This document shows, piece after piece, positions 10,871-19,595 of a stretch of DNA of 64,000 nucleotides. Made by a program: the position numbers and the translations under genes. The first letter of the stretch is position 1. Each line of letters begins with the position of its first letter. This stretch comes from Bactrocera neohumeralis (Eukaryota; Arthropoda; Insecta; Diptera; Tephritidae), in the NCBI RefSeq assembly GCF_024586455.1, contig NC_065920.1, positions 16,516,144-16,580,143 on the forward strand, written 5' to 3'. Below the pieces are notes generated by a model. It was not told the origin of the DNA and did not search any database. It saw only the letters and a list, made by a program, of their open reading frames with translations.

Positions 10871-11400
10871 AGGGTTAGGTTAGGGTAGGGTTTAGGGCTG
10901 ATCAAAAAGATCGCACGTGGGCTGCTTTGTGTACTCCTTTGTGATGCCATAGAAAGGAAGAACTCCTGTGTTCGAATTATAAATTTGCGAAATAATTAGT
11001 AGCCAATACAAATTTGCACAGGCGTTTAATTTCCACTCCCGCCAGCTCGGTGGGATGTCCGCGCACCCAAGCGCTTAAGGCTTGACCGCCCAAACGCGGG
11101 ACAGTCAAGAAGGAAGTGTTGACTTGTTTCCAGCTCGTCTTCTTCCATACAGCTTCGGCAGGCAGCGTCCGGTAGGATTCCCAGTTTTACTGCGTGGACG
11201 CCAATAGAGCAATGACCCGTTAAAAGCCCCACTACTAGGGAGAGGCTAACCTTACTGAGGGCAAAGAGATCATCTGATCTTTCGCCATCGATCTTGGGCC
11301 AAAAGACTTGCGACAGCGCATGGACCGATTGTGTCCCAGCGCTGACCGAGTGATCGCGAAGTCCAGCTATTTAACAGTATGTCAGAGCCAAGTTCTTCTG
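10871..11400 (-). pseudogene. Non-LTR retrotransposon 3' end (RNase H tail and zinc knuckle)
   Basis: On the minus strand, SVSAGTQSVHALSQVFWPK leads into GLLTGHCSIGVHAVKLGI, then a zinc-knuckle-like CRSCMEEDELETSQHFLLDC with C-x2-C-x11-H-x4-C spacing. This is the region after the RNase H domain in I/LOA/R1-type LINE polyproteins. About 120 bases beyond the last coding similarity the plus strand shows AGGGTTAGGTTAGGGTAGGG (10871-10890), i.e. a CCTAACC-type tail at the 3' end of the minus-strand element. Only the last 120 or so codons remain, as expected for 5'-truncated LINE copies. The clade assignment is uncertain. Confidence 0.78.
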
Positions 11401-11902
11401 TGATTTTTCAAACAAAAATCCTGAAAACGGTCTCTCAGCCTTTCTCTCCCAAGTTCTCTTTTTCTTTCCCTCTTTATCACTGTTGTTCTCTCTCTCTCTT
11501 TATATCTCTGCCTCTCTCTCTACCAATATATCGCTTCCATATCTCAACAATTTAAGTATAATACTAAAGCAAATTGATTTGTAGTAGTAAAAATCCCCTC
11601 CGAGCAGTCAATCGAGCTTCAATGTAACATAAAAATATTCTCACATTGGCGCTTCGAAAAGTAGTCCAAAGTTTTTCAGTAAGAAGCTTACGACCTTCTG
11701 TTTGAAGCATTTCCGACCAGTCGCTAGCTAATAAGGTTGCCTCTTTCAGTAAATATTTCAAAATTTTCCGAAAAAAAGTTTCAGTTGCTCGGTTATGTCC
11801 TCTCATACGCTTGCCCCAAAATTAAGTAATCGATATACGAAAAACGAACCATGTGTCGGTTGGTGGAAAGCAAAAATAAATTTGTTAAAGAAGGTAGAGG
11901 CA
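11401..11902. other. Non-coding stretch with CT-rich microsatellite
   Basis: A pyrimidine-rich tract (TCTCTC, CCTCTT) runs from about 11435 to 11525. The remaining sequence has one 80-codon minus frame (11564-11806) without recognised similarity. Its composition is protein-like but it has no motif, and I did not accept it as a gene. Confidence 0.45.
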
Positions 11903-12022
11903 ATTTTGGTTGTTTTTGTTGTTGTTGTAGTGGCAGAATTCTGCAGAGTTAACAGTCTTTGACCGAATAAAAAATCTGAGTCCGTTGCGGTTACGTTGAC
12001 TCGACTGTCGTGGGAAAATTTT
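11903..12022 (+). repeat. R2 short dispersed repeat, copy 2
   Basis: The sequence starts with TTGTTGTTGTTGTAGTGGCAG and continues with GAGTTAACAGTCTTTGACCG, TCCGTTGCGGTTACGTTGAC and TCGACTGTCGTGGGAA. It aligns over its length with the copy at 56318-56455 after a deletion of about 25 bases following GGCAGAA. Confidence 0.7.
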
Positions 12023-12284
12023 GAACGAAATTTATGGTACCTATCTTATTTGGAAGATGAAAGCAAACATTTTTGTTAAAAAGGTAAACGCTTTTTCTTG
12101 AATTCAGTATTTCTGGACCAGATCCAGCTGTCGTTGATTGATCTAAAATCAGTAAAAGTTCTTAATCGCTCTCTTTGTCGATGGGTATCTTAACCAATTA
12201 AAATACGTATTCCAACAACTTAGGATCTATATAAGTATGCAGTCTTATTTGTAGCTTATTTCGGATATTACTTTGGACTAGAGC

Positions 12285-12560
12285 TCTTGGTATTCGACTA
12301 ATTGACTAGTAGGATTAACCGATTATGGATTATTCGAATTAATATTCGGTTATTCGTAGAGTCGTCGATTATTCGACCAACCGCTATTTTCCCGGTTAAC
12401 CATTCGTTGTCGACCGAATAGTAAGCGTTGAACTTCTATAGATCTTTTCTACGCATATAAGTTTATGAGAACTTTGCAATAGAATGACTATTCCAATAGT
12501 ATTAATTGGTTAATATTCGAATAAATAATCGGTTTTCAGGTTATTCGAATAATTTTGAAA
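12285..12560. repeat. Patch rich in ATTCGAAT / GATTATTCG words
   Basis: Within 275 bases the words ATTCG, TTCGAAT, CGATTATTCG and their complements recur at least a dozen times, for example near 12330, 12350, 12375, 12505 and 12540. The spacing is irregular, so this is not a clean tandem array. It could be the decayed end of a transposon with short palindromic subterminal repeats. Confidence 0.45.
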
Positions 12561-14479
12561 GGCCTATTCTGGATCTACCGGAGTTTTAACATTGATTAAA
12601 CAAAATTGACTGCGGTGGAGGCCTTGAATAAATCAATATCTACTATTTACAACCACTTATCGCTACTCAGACTACTATTGCATACAACCAAGTAGGAAAG
12701 AAATGCCATACAAATTTTCAAGTATCTCTGTTGGTACCCTCTTTATTACGTTAATTCCTTTCAGACATTATGCTTTGCGCTGAAAAAAATTTACGCTAAT
12801 TAGATTTTTTCATAAGCCAACAAGCTGACAAGCGGCCATTTTTGGGTACACTCATAAATTCACCATTGTTTTTTGCCTATCAGCGAAGCACTGGAACAAC
12901 TTAATGCCAACAAGCTTCGCCATCTTCATTTTCCCGGTTCTCCGGGATTCAGCTGACAACAATTACTGGCCGTATTGCATATGAAACAAATAAGATAAAT
13001 TTGTAAATTTTCTTTTAATTACTTTCAAATAACCGACATGTAAATTCTGAGTAGCGTGGAGGGAGGTAGAAGGGTGCGCGAAAACGGCTGAGAATGGAGC
13101 AATGCTAAAAAGTAAGATAAGAGCTTGGACATGTCTTCTGTTGCATAATTCAGGCAGCGGCTGAAGAGAACCTTTTTCGCTGAAAATCGTAAAAAACCGA
13201 AGTAAAATATAAAATGGTGTATGAGAAGGGGTAGGGTAGGAGTTGGGCTAAGATAAATACCTTTTCATAGCGCGCGATGGGTCGCGGCCAGCGCATTTAT
13301 TTATTGTTATTTTTAGATGTTTGCGAGCTTATGTAAATTTATTTATTTGGCGTAATTTTTCTTGTTTCCCCGAAAAGATGCCAGAAACACGAAAAACACA
13401 AATACAAAACGAAAAATAAATATAATGAGTGGAAATGAGTGTAACGGGAAAACATATTACAAAAACAAAAAAATAAATACAAGTGAAATTTTTTAATTAG
13501 AATAAAAAGCGGAAATAACAAAATGGCGAAAATGGCTCGCGAACGCGAAAAATAAACAAAAATTAAAAAAAAAGTAAAAATAATCTTCCTCAAGCCTTAC
13601 CGCGCAAGCATATTGTAGCATATAAATAGCAACCTAAAACAAAATAATGAAAAAATTAAAATGGCGAACAAAAGCGGCCGTGAGTCGTGGTCCAGGCAGC
13701 CGCCAACCCAGGCCTTCGTCTTAATGTCCTGCGACATGACTTTATGCTTACACTAAGAATTTTGCGCCGTTACCATTTTTCATTCTACTTTTCCTATTTA
13801 TTTTTCTCATTATTATGTTGTTGTCTTTTATGCTCTTTTTATTTTATTTTATTTTTTTCCTGTTCAGCTTGGCATGTTTTAATTTTTCTTCGCAATCTTT
13901 TGTTGTCAGTTTCTGATTGTTGTTCTGCTGCTCACCGCTTGTTATTTTTGTTTTTAATTTATTCTTTTTTATTTTTTCAATTGTATTTTCATTTCGCCGC
14001 TCGCTTGTTAATAAGGCAAAAAGTTGTGCAATTTTAATGAGATTTTCCGTTCTGTCCACTGCCAGTCCATCACCGAGAGTCCACTCCCGTGTTCGCTGCG
14101 CTGCGCTCATTTCAGCGAAATTGACAAGGGACACAATTTTTAAGCAGCAAAACGAATTGCTCTTGCAAATAAGTCAGAAGTGGTGGGAGGGGAAAAAGTA
14201 GTGGGTGTGAGAAAAACCCCAAAAAATATAAGGAAATTAAGGCATATTTATTATATAAATATAAGGAGTGTCAGTCTTCGGTTTTCACTGATTGCAAGTT
14301 GAGCGAGATACAGTTATCTTGTAGATATTATAATTGGTTATTATAGCTTATGCGGATGTGAGAGGGTTTCGCAGTGTTGACAATTAACACTTTTTTCTTT
14401 TGTGTATATTTGTTGCCAGATTTTATTCGATATAATTCGCATACGAACATATGTTGGTAGTATGGGCCAGTCAAAGATT
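12561..14479. other. Non-coding stretch
   Basis: No recognised gene. The sequence from 13340 to 13600 and 13780 to 14040 is A- or T-rich and yields long but low-complexity frames (Phe/Leu on one strand, Lys/Asn on the other) that are not credible proteins. An AAAGCGGCCGTGAGTCG donor-like site near 13671 has no exon support. Confidence 0.45.
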
Positions 14480-15069
14480 GTCAAAAAATCTATTTGCTTT
14501 CATTGGCTTCAAGCTTACTGCTAATTTTTTCTGTAAAAAAATTAATCTTTTTGTAGACATCCGCAATTTTGTGTAAATTGTTTGGAAACTTAAAAAATAT
14601 ATATATAAGATGGGTAAAAAACGAATATTTTTTTCAAACTCATAAACGCATGTCTCATCAGCAGTTATAATGCTTTCCATGAATATGGGATCATGCCCAG
14701 AGCATGTTCAGAGAGACCTTTTGAGTATTCTCTTTTTGAAAAAAATTCAGCTTTATCGTGTGTATCGAGTCGAACAAAACGCGTTTCATACCCAAACTAT
14801 CCACCAAAACCATTCGAGCGGACGCGCGAGAGATATCGAGCCTGACGATTTTCAAGCACTTTTTTAATGTTTTCATCAGTTGGAGAGGTCGAAGGTCGTC
14901 CAAAACGAGGCATGTTTTCAACGATTTCTTCTCTGCCTTTGAAATTCGAAATTAGATTAGCAACACAAAATATGAGACAACTTCTTTGTTCGTTACTTGT
15001 TTTTTGAAATATCATTTACCTGGGGATTTTAAATTACAATTTCCGGGTACTTTTTTGTCACAATGTATA
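14480..15069 (-). mobile_element. Mariner transposase N-terminal half, degenerate
   Basis: The minus strand reads VANLISNFKGREEIVENMPR then FGRPSTSPTDENIKKV, the mariner linker between the two N-terminal helix-turn-helix motifs. It continues as LENRQAR, then DSLGMKRVLFDSIHTIKLNF and SIITADETCVYEFEKN, equivalent to the ITGDETWVYEYD motif carrying the first catalytic Asp (present here). After that the frame decays. At the 5' side, around 15043-15068, CCGGGTACTTTTTTGTCACA followed by ATGTA resembles a mariner terminal inverted repeat ending at a TA. The second and third catalytic Asp are missing. It abuts the DD41D element at 15118 but is a separate family. Confidence 0.75.
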
Positions 15070-15115
15070 TTAATAGTAAGGTCGTAGATTGTCTACGGGA
15101 AGGTCCTCGGCCTTG

Positions 15116-15117
15116 TA
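15116..15117. other. TA target-site duplication (left)
   Basis: TA immediately precedes the first base of the inverted arm at 15118 and is matched by TA at 16099-16100. TA duplication is the hallmark of IS630/Tc1/mariner insertion. Confidence 0.85.
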
Positions 15118-15305
15118 TCGGGTGATTTTTTAAGAGCTTGATAACTTTTTTAAAAAAAAAACGCATAAAATTTGCAAAATCTCATCGGTTCTTTATTTGA
15201 AACGTTAGATTGGTTCATGACATTTACTTTTTGAAGATAATTTCATTTAAATGTTGACCGCGGCTGCGTCTTAGGTGGTCCATTCGGAAAGTCCAATTTT
15301 GGGCA
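15118..15305. repeat. Left long inverted arm of the snap-back element
   Basis: Contains the terminal repeat, the element's 3' non-coding part and about 80 coding bases of the transposase C-terminus in the original orientation. Similarity to the right arm ends at GGGCA (15301-15305). Confidence 0.92.
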
Positions 15306-15915
15306 ACTTTTTCGAGCATTTCGGCCGGAATAGCCCGAATTTCTTCGGAAATGTTGTCTTCCAAAGCTGGAATAGTTGCTGGCTTATTTCTGTAGACTTT
15401 AGACTTGACGTAGCCCCACAAAAAATAGTCTAAAGGCGTTAAATCGCATGATCTTGGTGGCCAACTTACGGGTCCATTTCTTGAGATGAATTGTTCTCCG
15501 AAGTTTTCCCTCAAAATGGCCATAGAATCGCGAGCTGTGTGGCATGTAGCGCCATCTTGTTGAAACCACATGTCAACCAAGTTCAGTTCTTCCATTTTTG
15601 GCAACAAAAAGTTTGTTAGCATCGAACGATAGCGATCGCCATTCACCGTAACGTTGCGTCCAACAGCATCTTTGAAAAATACGGTCCAATGATTCCACCA
15701 GCGTACAAACCACACCAAACAGTGCATTTTTCGGGATGCATGGGCAGTTCTTGAACGGCTTCTGGTTGCTCTTCACCCCAAATGCGGCAATTTTGCTTAT
15801 TTACGTAGCCATTCAACCAGAAATGAGCCTCATCGCTGAACAAAATTTGTCGATAAAAAAGCGGATTTTCTGCCAACTTTTCTAGGGCCCATTCACTGAA
15901 AATTCGACGTGCCCA
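15224..15915 (-). pseudogene. DD41D mariner-type transposase, catalytic domain, N-terminus lost
   Basis: The frame opens at about 15915 with WARRIFSEWALEKLAENPLF, then FYRQILFSDEAHFWLNGYVN with the first catalytic Asp. One base is missing in the A run at 15675-15679 (minus PYF-FKDA). This shifts the frame; it then continues as GRNVTVNGDRYRSMLTNF and MWFQQDGATCHTARD with the second Asp. SWPPRSCDLTPLDYFLWGYV holds the third: 41 residues lie between the Asp of QQD and that of LDYFLW, giving DD41D. It ends TFRMDHLRRSRGQHLNEIIF then KK and a stop at 15224. All three catalytic acids are kept. Missing are about 110-150 N-terminal residues, including both helix-turn-helix motifs, still visible in the copy at 30410-31225. 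Product, if any, could not bind the ends specifically. Confidence 0.9.
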
Positions 15916-16098
15916 AAATTGGACTTTCCGAATGGACCACCTAAGACGCAGCCGCGGTCAACATTTAAATGAAATTATCTTCAAAAAGTAAATGTCATGA
16001 ACCAATCTAACGTTTCAAATAAAGAACCGATGAGATTTTGCAAATTTTATGCGTTTTTTTTAAAAAAAAAGTTATCAAGCTCTTAAAAAATCACCCGA
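15910..16098. repeat. Right long inverted arm of the snap-back element
   Basis: Reverse complement of 15118-15305. It carries an inverted extra copy of the transposase C-terminal codons and ends with TCACCCGA before the TA duplication. A transcript across the element would fold into a hairpin of about 188 bp with a 604-base loop. Confidence 0.92.
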
Positions 16099-16100
16099 TA
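16099..16100. other. TA target-site duplication (right)
   Basis: Pairs with the TA at 15116-15117 and fixes the right boundary of the element at 16098. Confidence 0.85.
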
Positions 16101-16350
16101 GTTTCTATTTTTTTTTAATTATCAGATATAAAAATTCAAATCTCGCTTTTAATTGCTCGAAAAATATTTTTTAATACGTTTAAAATATACTAAGGGTTGA
16201 AGTTCGATTATTTTAAGCAAATTTTTTTCAATGAATTTTATAATTCAAAGAAAAACTATTATAAGGCGGAAAGCTCGTAGTTTTGTGAGAAATTGACCGC
16301 TCTCCAAAAGTGGTCTCTAATAATTCGTCCATGGTCAACATCCCTGTATA
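16101..16350. other. Short AT-rich spacer
   Basis: Spacer between the snap-back element and the 3' end of the RTE element. No gene or repeat recognised. Confidence 0.5.
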
Positions 16351-16378
16351 TCTTCTTCTTAATTGGCGTAGACACCGC

Positions 16379-16826
16379 TTACGCGATTATAGCCGAGTTA
16401 ACAACAGCGCGCCAGTCGTTTCTTCTTTTCGCTACGTGGCGCCAATTGGATATTCCAAGCGAAGCCAGGTCCTTCTCCACTTGGTCCTTCCAACGGAGTG
16501 GAGGTCTTCCTCTTCCTCTGCTTCCCCCGGCGGGTACTGCGTCGAATACTTTCAGAGCTGGAGTGTTTTCATCCAATCGGACAACATGACCTAGCCAGCG
16601 TAGCCGCTGTCTTTTAATTCGCTGAACTATGTCAATGTCGTCGTATATCTCGTACAGCTCATCGTTCCATCGAATGCGATATTCGCCGTGGCCAATGCGC
16701 AAAGGACCATAAATCTTTCGCAGAATTTTTCTCTCGAAAACTCGTAACGTCGACTCATCGGTTGCTGTCATCGCCCAAGCCTCTGCACCATATAGCAGGA
16801 CGGGAATTATGAGGGACTTATAGAGT
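16379..16826 (-). pseudogene. RTE polyprotein C-terminal region (out of frame)
   Basis: After the frameshift the minus strand continues KLYKSLIIPVLLYGAEAWA, MTATDESTLRVFERKILRKI, YGPLRIGHGEYRIRWNDELY, then RLRWLGHVVRLDENTPAL and GRPPLRWKDQVEKDL, ending ...WRAVVNSAIIA at a stop at 16379. This is the thumb and C-terminal tail characteristic of RTE polyproteins. Comparison with the copy at 34060-34110, which keeps KVLSRRTKIKLYKSL, shows that about 30 bases are missing here between SRPLN and KLYKSL, causing the frame change. Confidence 0.85.
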
Positions 16827-18452
16827 TTAGTTTAGAGGCCTACTCAGTCCGAAGTAGCACCTGTTGGCAAGAGCAATCCTGCGTTGGATTTCCAGGCTGA
16901 CATTGTTCGTGGTGTTAATACTGGTTCCTAAGTAGACGAAATTATCTACAACTTCAAAGTTGTGACTGTCAACAGTGACGTGAGAGCCAAGTCGCGAGTG
17001 CGACGACTGTTTGTTTGATGACAGGAGATATTTCGTTTTGCCCTCGTTCACTGCCAGACCCATTTTCTGTGCTTCCTTGTCCAGCCTGGAGAAAGCAGAA
17101 CTAACGGCGCGGGTGTTGAGGCCGATGATATCAATATCGTCGGCATACGCCAGCAGCTGTACACTCTTATAGAAGATGGTACCTTCTCTGTTTAGTTCTG
17201 CAGCTCGAACTATTTTCTCCAGAAGCAGGTTGAAGAAGTCACACGATAGGGAGTCGCCTTGTCTGAAACCTCGTTTGGTATCGAACGGCTCGGAGAGGTC
17301 CTTCCCGATCCTGACGGAGCTTTTCGTGTTGCTCAGCGTCAACTTACACAGCCGTATTAGTTTTGCGGGGATACCAAATTCAGACATCGCGGCATAAAGG
17401 CAGCTCCTTTTCGTGCTGTCGAAAGCAGCTTTGAAATCGACGAAGAGGTGGTGTGTGTCGATTCTCCTTTCACGGGTCTTTTCCAAGATTTGGCGCATGG
17501 TGAATATCTGGTCGGTTGTTGATTTTCCAGGTCTGAAGCCACACTGATAAGGTCCAATCAGTTTGTTGACGGTGGGCTTTAATCTTTCACACAATACGCT
17601 CGATAGAACCTTATATGCGATGTTCAGGAGGCTAATCCCACGGTAGTTGGCGCAGATTGTGGGGTCTCCTTTTTTATGGATTGGGCATAGCACACTTAAA
17701 TTCCAATCGTTGGGCATGCTTTCGTCCGACCATATTTTACAAAGAAGCTGATGCATGCACCCTATTAGTTCTTCGCCGCCGTGTTTGAATAGCTCGGCCG
17801 GTAGTCCGTCGGCCCCTGCCGCTTTGTTGTTTTGAGGCGGGCAATTGCTATGGTCGGGTAATGGAACGTCTGCTCCATCGTCATCGATTGGGGAATCGGG
17901 TTCTTCTTCTCCTGGTGTTGTGCGTTCACTGCCATTCAGCAGGCTGGAGAAGTGTTCCCTCCATAATTTAAGTATGCTCTGGGCATCAGTGACTAGATCA
18001 CCTTTGGGGGTCCTACAAGAGTATGCTCCGGTCTTGAAACCTTCTGTAAGCCGCCGCATTTTTTCGTAGAATTTTCGAGCATTACCCCTGTCGGCCAGCT
18101 TATCAAGCTCTTCGTACTCACGCATTTCGGCCTCTTTCTTCTTCTGTCTGCAAATGCGTCTCGCTTCCCTCTTCAACTCTCGGTATCTATCCCATCCCGC
18201 ACGTGTAGTGGTCGATCGTAACGTTGCGAGGTAGGCAGCCTGTTTTCTCTCCGCTGCGACACGGCACTCCTCGTCGTACCAGCTGTTCTTTTGCTCTTTC
18301 CGAAAACCAATGGTTTCGGTTGCAGCTGTACGTAAGGAATTTGAAATGCCGTCCCACAGTTCCCTTATACCGAGTTGTTGACGAGTGCTCTCAGAGAGCA
18401 GGAGTGCAAGCCGAGTAGAAAATCGTTCGGCTGTCTGTTGTGATTGCAGCTT
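16827..18452 (-). CDS. RTE reverse transcriptase domain (part of broken polyprotein)
   Basis: The reverse transcriptase copies the element RNA into DNA at the nick made by the endonuclease. The frame is open from the codon after the TAG at 18453 down to 16827; a 92-codon connector precedes the ORF segment beginning KREARRICRQKKKEAEMRE. Counting from residue 1 of that segment (18176), the motifs are NNKAAGADGLPAELF (about 117-131), CPIHKKGDP (164-172), NYRGISLLN (177-185), GFRPGKSTTDQIF (213-225), HLFVDFKAAFDS (243-254, catalytic Asp), FRQGDSLSCDFFNLLLE (304-320) and AYADDIDIIG (343-352, catalytic Asp pair). The end of the frame (SRPLN, stop) is created by the frameshift. The connector and endonuclease upstream are in the same frame, separated only by the nonsense codon. 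The catalytic residues are intact but the protein could be made only by readthrough. Confidence 0.88.
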   Translation of the reverse strand, partial: KLQSQQTAERFSTRLALLLSESTRQQLGIRELWDGISNSLRTAATETIGFRKEQKNSWYDEECRVAAERKQAAYLATLRSTTTRAGWDRYRELKREARRICRQKKKEAEMREYEELDKLADRGNARKFYEKMRRLTEGFKTGAYSCRTPKGDLVTDAQSILKLWREHFSSLLNGSERTTPGEEEPDSPIDDDGADVPLPDHSNCPPQNNKAAGADGLPAELFKHGGEELIGCMHQLLCKIWSDESMPNDWNLSVLCPIHKKGDPTICANYRGISLLNIAYKVLSSVLCERLKPTVNKLIGPYQCGFRPGKSTTDQIFTMRQILEKTRERRIDTHHLFVDFKAAFDSTKRSCLYAAMSEFGIPAKLIRLCKLTLSNTKSSVRIGKDLSEPFDTKRGFRQGDSLSCDFFNLLLEKIVRAAELNREGTIFYKSVQLLAYADDIDIIGLNTRAVSSAFSRLDKEAQKMGLAVNEGKTKYLLSSNKQSSHSRLGSHVTVDSHNFEVVDNFVYLGTSINTTNNVSLEIQRRIALANRCYFGLSRPLN

Positions 18453-19367
18453 CTAGACGTCGAACCTTCCTTGTGTTTGTTGACGTGCGTTTTTTGCTGC
18501 ACAGAGGCGGGTGCGTATCTTGGCTGCAACAAGATAGTGATCCGAGTCGATGTTAGGACCTCGGAGCGCACGCACATCTAAAACACTGGAGACGTGTCTT
18601 CCATCTATCACAACATGATCGATCTGGTTGGTAGTTTTTCGATCCGGAGACTGCCAGGTAGCTTGATGTATCTTCTTGTGCTGGAATCTAGTACCACAGA
18701 TAACCATATTTCGGGCCCCGGCGAAGTCGATCAGCCTCAGCCCATTTGGGGATGTTTCGTCGTGGAGGCTGAATTTACCGACCGTAGTGCCAAATATACC
18801 TTCTTTGCCCACCCTGGCGTTAAAGTCGCCAAGCACGATTTTGACATCGTGGCGGGGGCAGCTCTCATAAGCGCGCTCCAAGCGCTCATAGAAGGCATCT
18901 TTGGTCACATCGTCCTTCTCTTCCGTCGGGGCGTGGGCGCAAATCAGCGATATGTTGAAGAATCTCGCTTTGATGCGGATTGTGGCTAGACGTTCATTCA
19001 CCGGAGTGAATGATAGTACTCGGCGACGGAGTCTCTCTCCCACCACGAATCCAACACCAAACTTGCGCTCCTTTATATGGCCACTGTAGTAAATGTCACA
19101 AGGACCTACTCTTCTCTGTCCTTGTCCCGTCCATCGCATTTCTTGGACGGCGGTGATGTCAGCCTTTATTTTCGCGAGGACATCAACCAGCTGGGCAGCG
19201 GCACCTTCCCAATTAAGGGTCCGGACATTCCAGGTGCATGCCCTTATCTCGTAGTCCTTATTTCGTTTGCCATGGTCGTCATCAAAAGGGGGTTTCTCTT
19301 CCGAGGCTGTCGCTTTCTTTTCATTGGGGGTGTTTTTTACGTGGCGGGTCCCAAACCCAGCGCACAA
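18453..19367 (-). CDS. RTE endonuclease domain (apurinic/apyrimidinic-like)
   Basis: This 304-codon frame encodes the EEP-family endonuclease that nicks target DNA in RTE elements. Landmarks by residue: ACTWNVRTLNWEG (44-55, catalytic Asn), VQEMRWTG (74-81, catalytic Glu), LICAHAPTEE (141-150), GDFNARVGKEG (180-190, Asp/Asn pair), NQIDHVVID (247-255) and DSDHYLV (274-280, catalytic His). All active-site positions expected for the family are present. The frame opens with a Leu codon, not ATG. A possible native ATG (MAQAAHNFRSLTKYPLG) lies at 19482-19480 but in another frame, so a one-base slip in the leader or a non-AUG start must be assumed. The frame ends at TAG 18455-18453 (GRFDV, stop), probably a mutated sense codon, because the same frame stays open beyond it. 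Confidence 0.88.
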   Translation of the reverse strand: MCAGFGTRHVKNTPNEKKATASEEKPPFDDDHGKRNKDYEIRACTWNVRTLNWEGAAAQLVDVLAKIKADITAVQEMRWTGQGQRRVGPCDIYYSGHIKERKFGVGFVVGERLRRRVLSFTPVNERLATIRIKARFFNISLICAHAPTEEKDDVTKDAFYERLERAYESCPRHDVKIVLGDFNARVGKEGIFGTTVGKFSLHDETSPNGLRLIDFAGARNMVICGTRFQHKKIHQATWQSPDRKTTNQIDHVVIDGRHVSSVLDVRALRGPNIDSDHYLVAAKIRTRLCAAKNARQQTQGRFDV

Positions 19368-19595
19368 CCCTAAGCAGGGGGATGTTTCGCCTTCTCACAT
19401 TAGCTCGCCTTCGAACGGATGTTCTTAGGCTACCCAGAGGATACTTGGTCAAAGACCGGAAGTTGTGAGCTGCTTGAGCCATGTGTAAAAGAATCGTTTC
19501 TGGCCACTCCCAAGTGAATGGCGATCAGAGAACTTTCCTCACTTGCGTGAACTTCTACACATGACTCCATCCTCCTCTACACATGACTCCATCCT

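Larger units (their letters stand above)
15118..16098 (-). mobile_element. DD41D mariner-type snap-back element with 188-bp inverted arms
   Basis: This 981-bp element is flanked by TA on both sides and starts and ends with TCGGGTGATTTTTTAAGAGC in inverted orientation. The inverted match extends far past a normal terminal repeat. Bases 15118-15305 and 15910-16098 are reverse complements, differing essentially only in the length of a T/A homopolymer. The arm holds the coding end of the transposase (TFRMDHLRRSRGQHLNEIIF), so the 3' end has been copied in inverted form onto the 5' side. This replaced the 5' terminal repeat, the promoter and the whole N-terminal DNA-binding domain. The catalytic domain between the arms is largely intact. 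Near-identity of the arms and clean TA flanks suggest a young or recently converted insertion. Confidence 0.92.
16351..19595 (-). mobile_element. RTE-clade non-LTR retrotransposon, nearly full length
   Basis: The element is about 3.25 kb, the usual RTE length, and encodes on the minus strand an apurinic-type endonuclease followed by reverse transcriptase and the RTE C-terminal region in one frame. The 3' end (low coordinate) is a short AAGAAGAAGA tail next to ACGCCAATT; the same GAA-rich ending is seen in copies at 33654 and 50967. The 5' part (19380-19595) is a non-coding leader also present at 61390-61580. Two lesions are clear: a TAG stop at 18455-18453 and a small deletion with frameshift near 16830. 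A further small in-frame loss precedes the NNKAAGADG motif. No target-site duplication could be identified, as is common in this clade. Confidence 0.9.

Noticed and set aside
10871..10897. TTAGG-like words as an interstitial telomere
   Set aside because: Too short and irregular, and they coincide with the 3' ends of LINE remnants, which explains them better.
13687..14201. Overlapping frames of 94-116 codons on both strands
   Set aside because: T-rich on one strand and Lys/Asn-rich on the other; no motif, and both strands are open at once.
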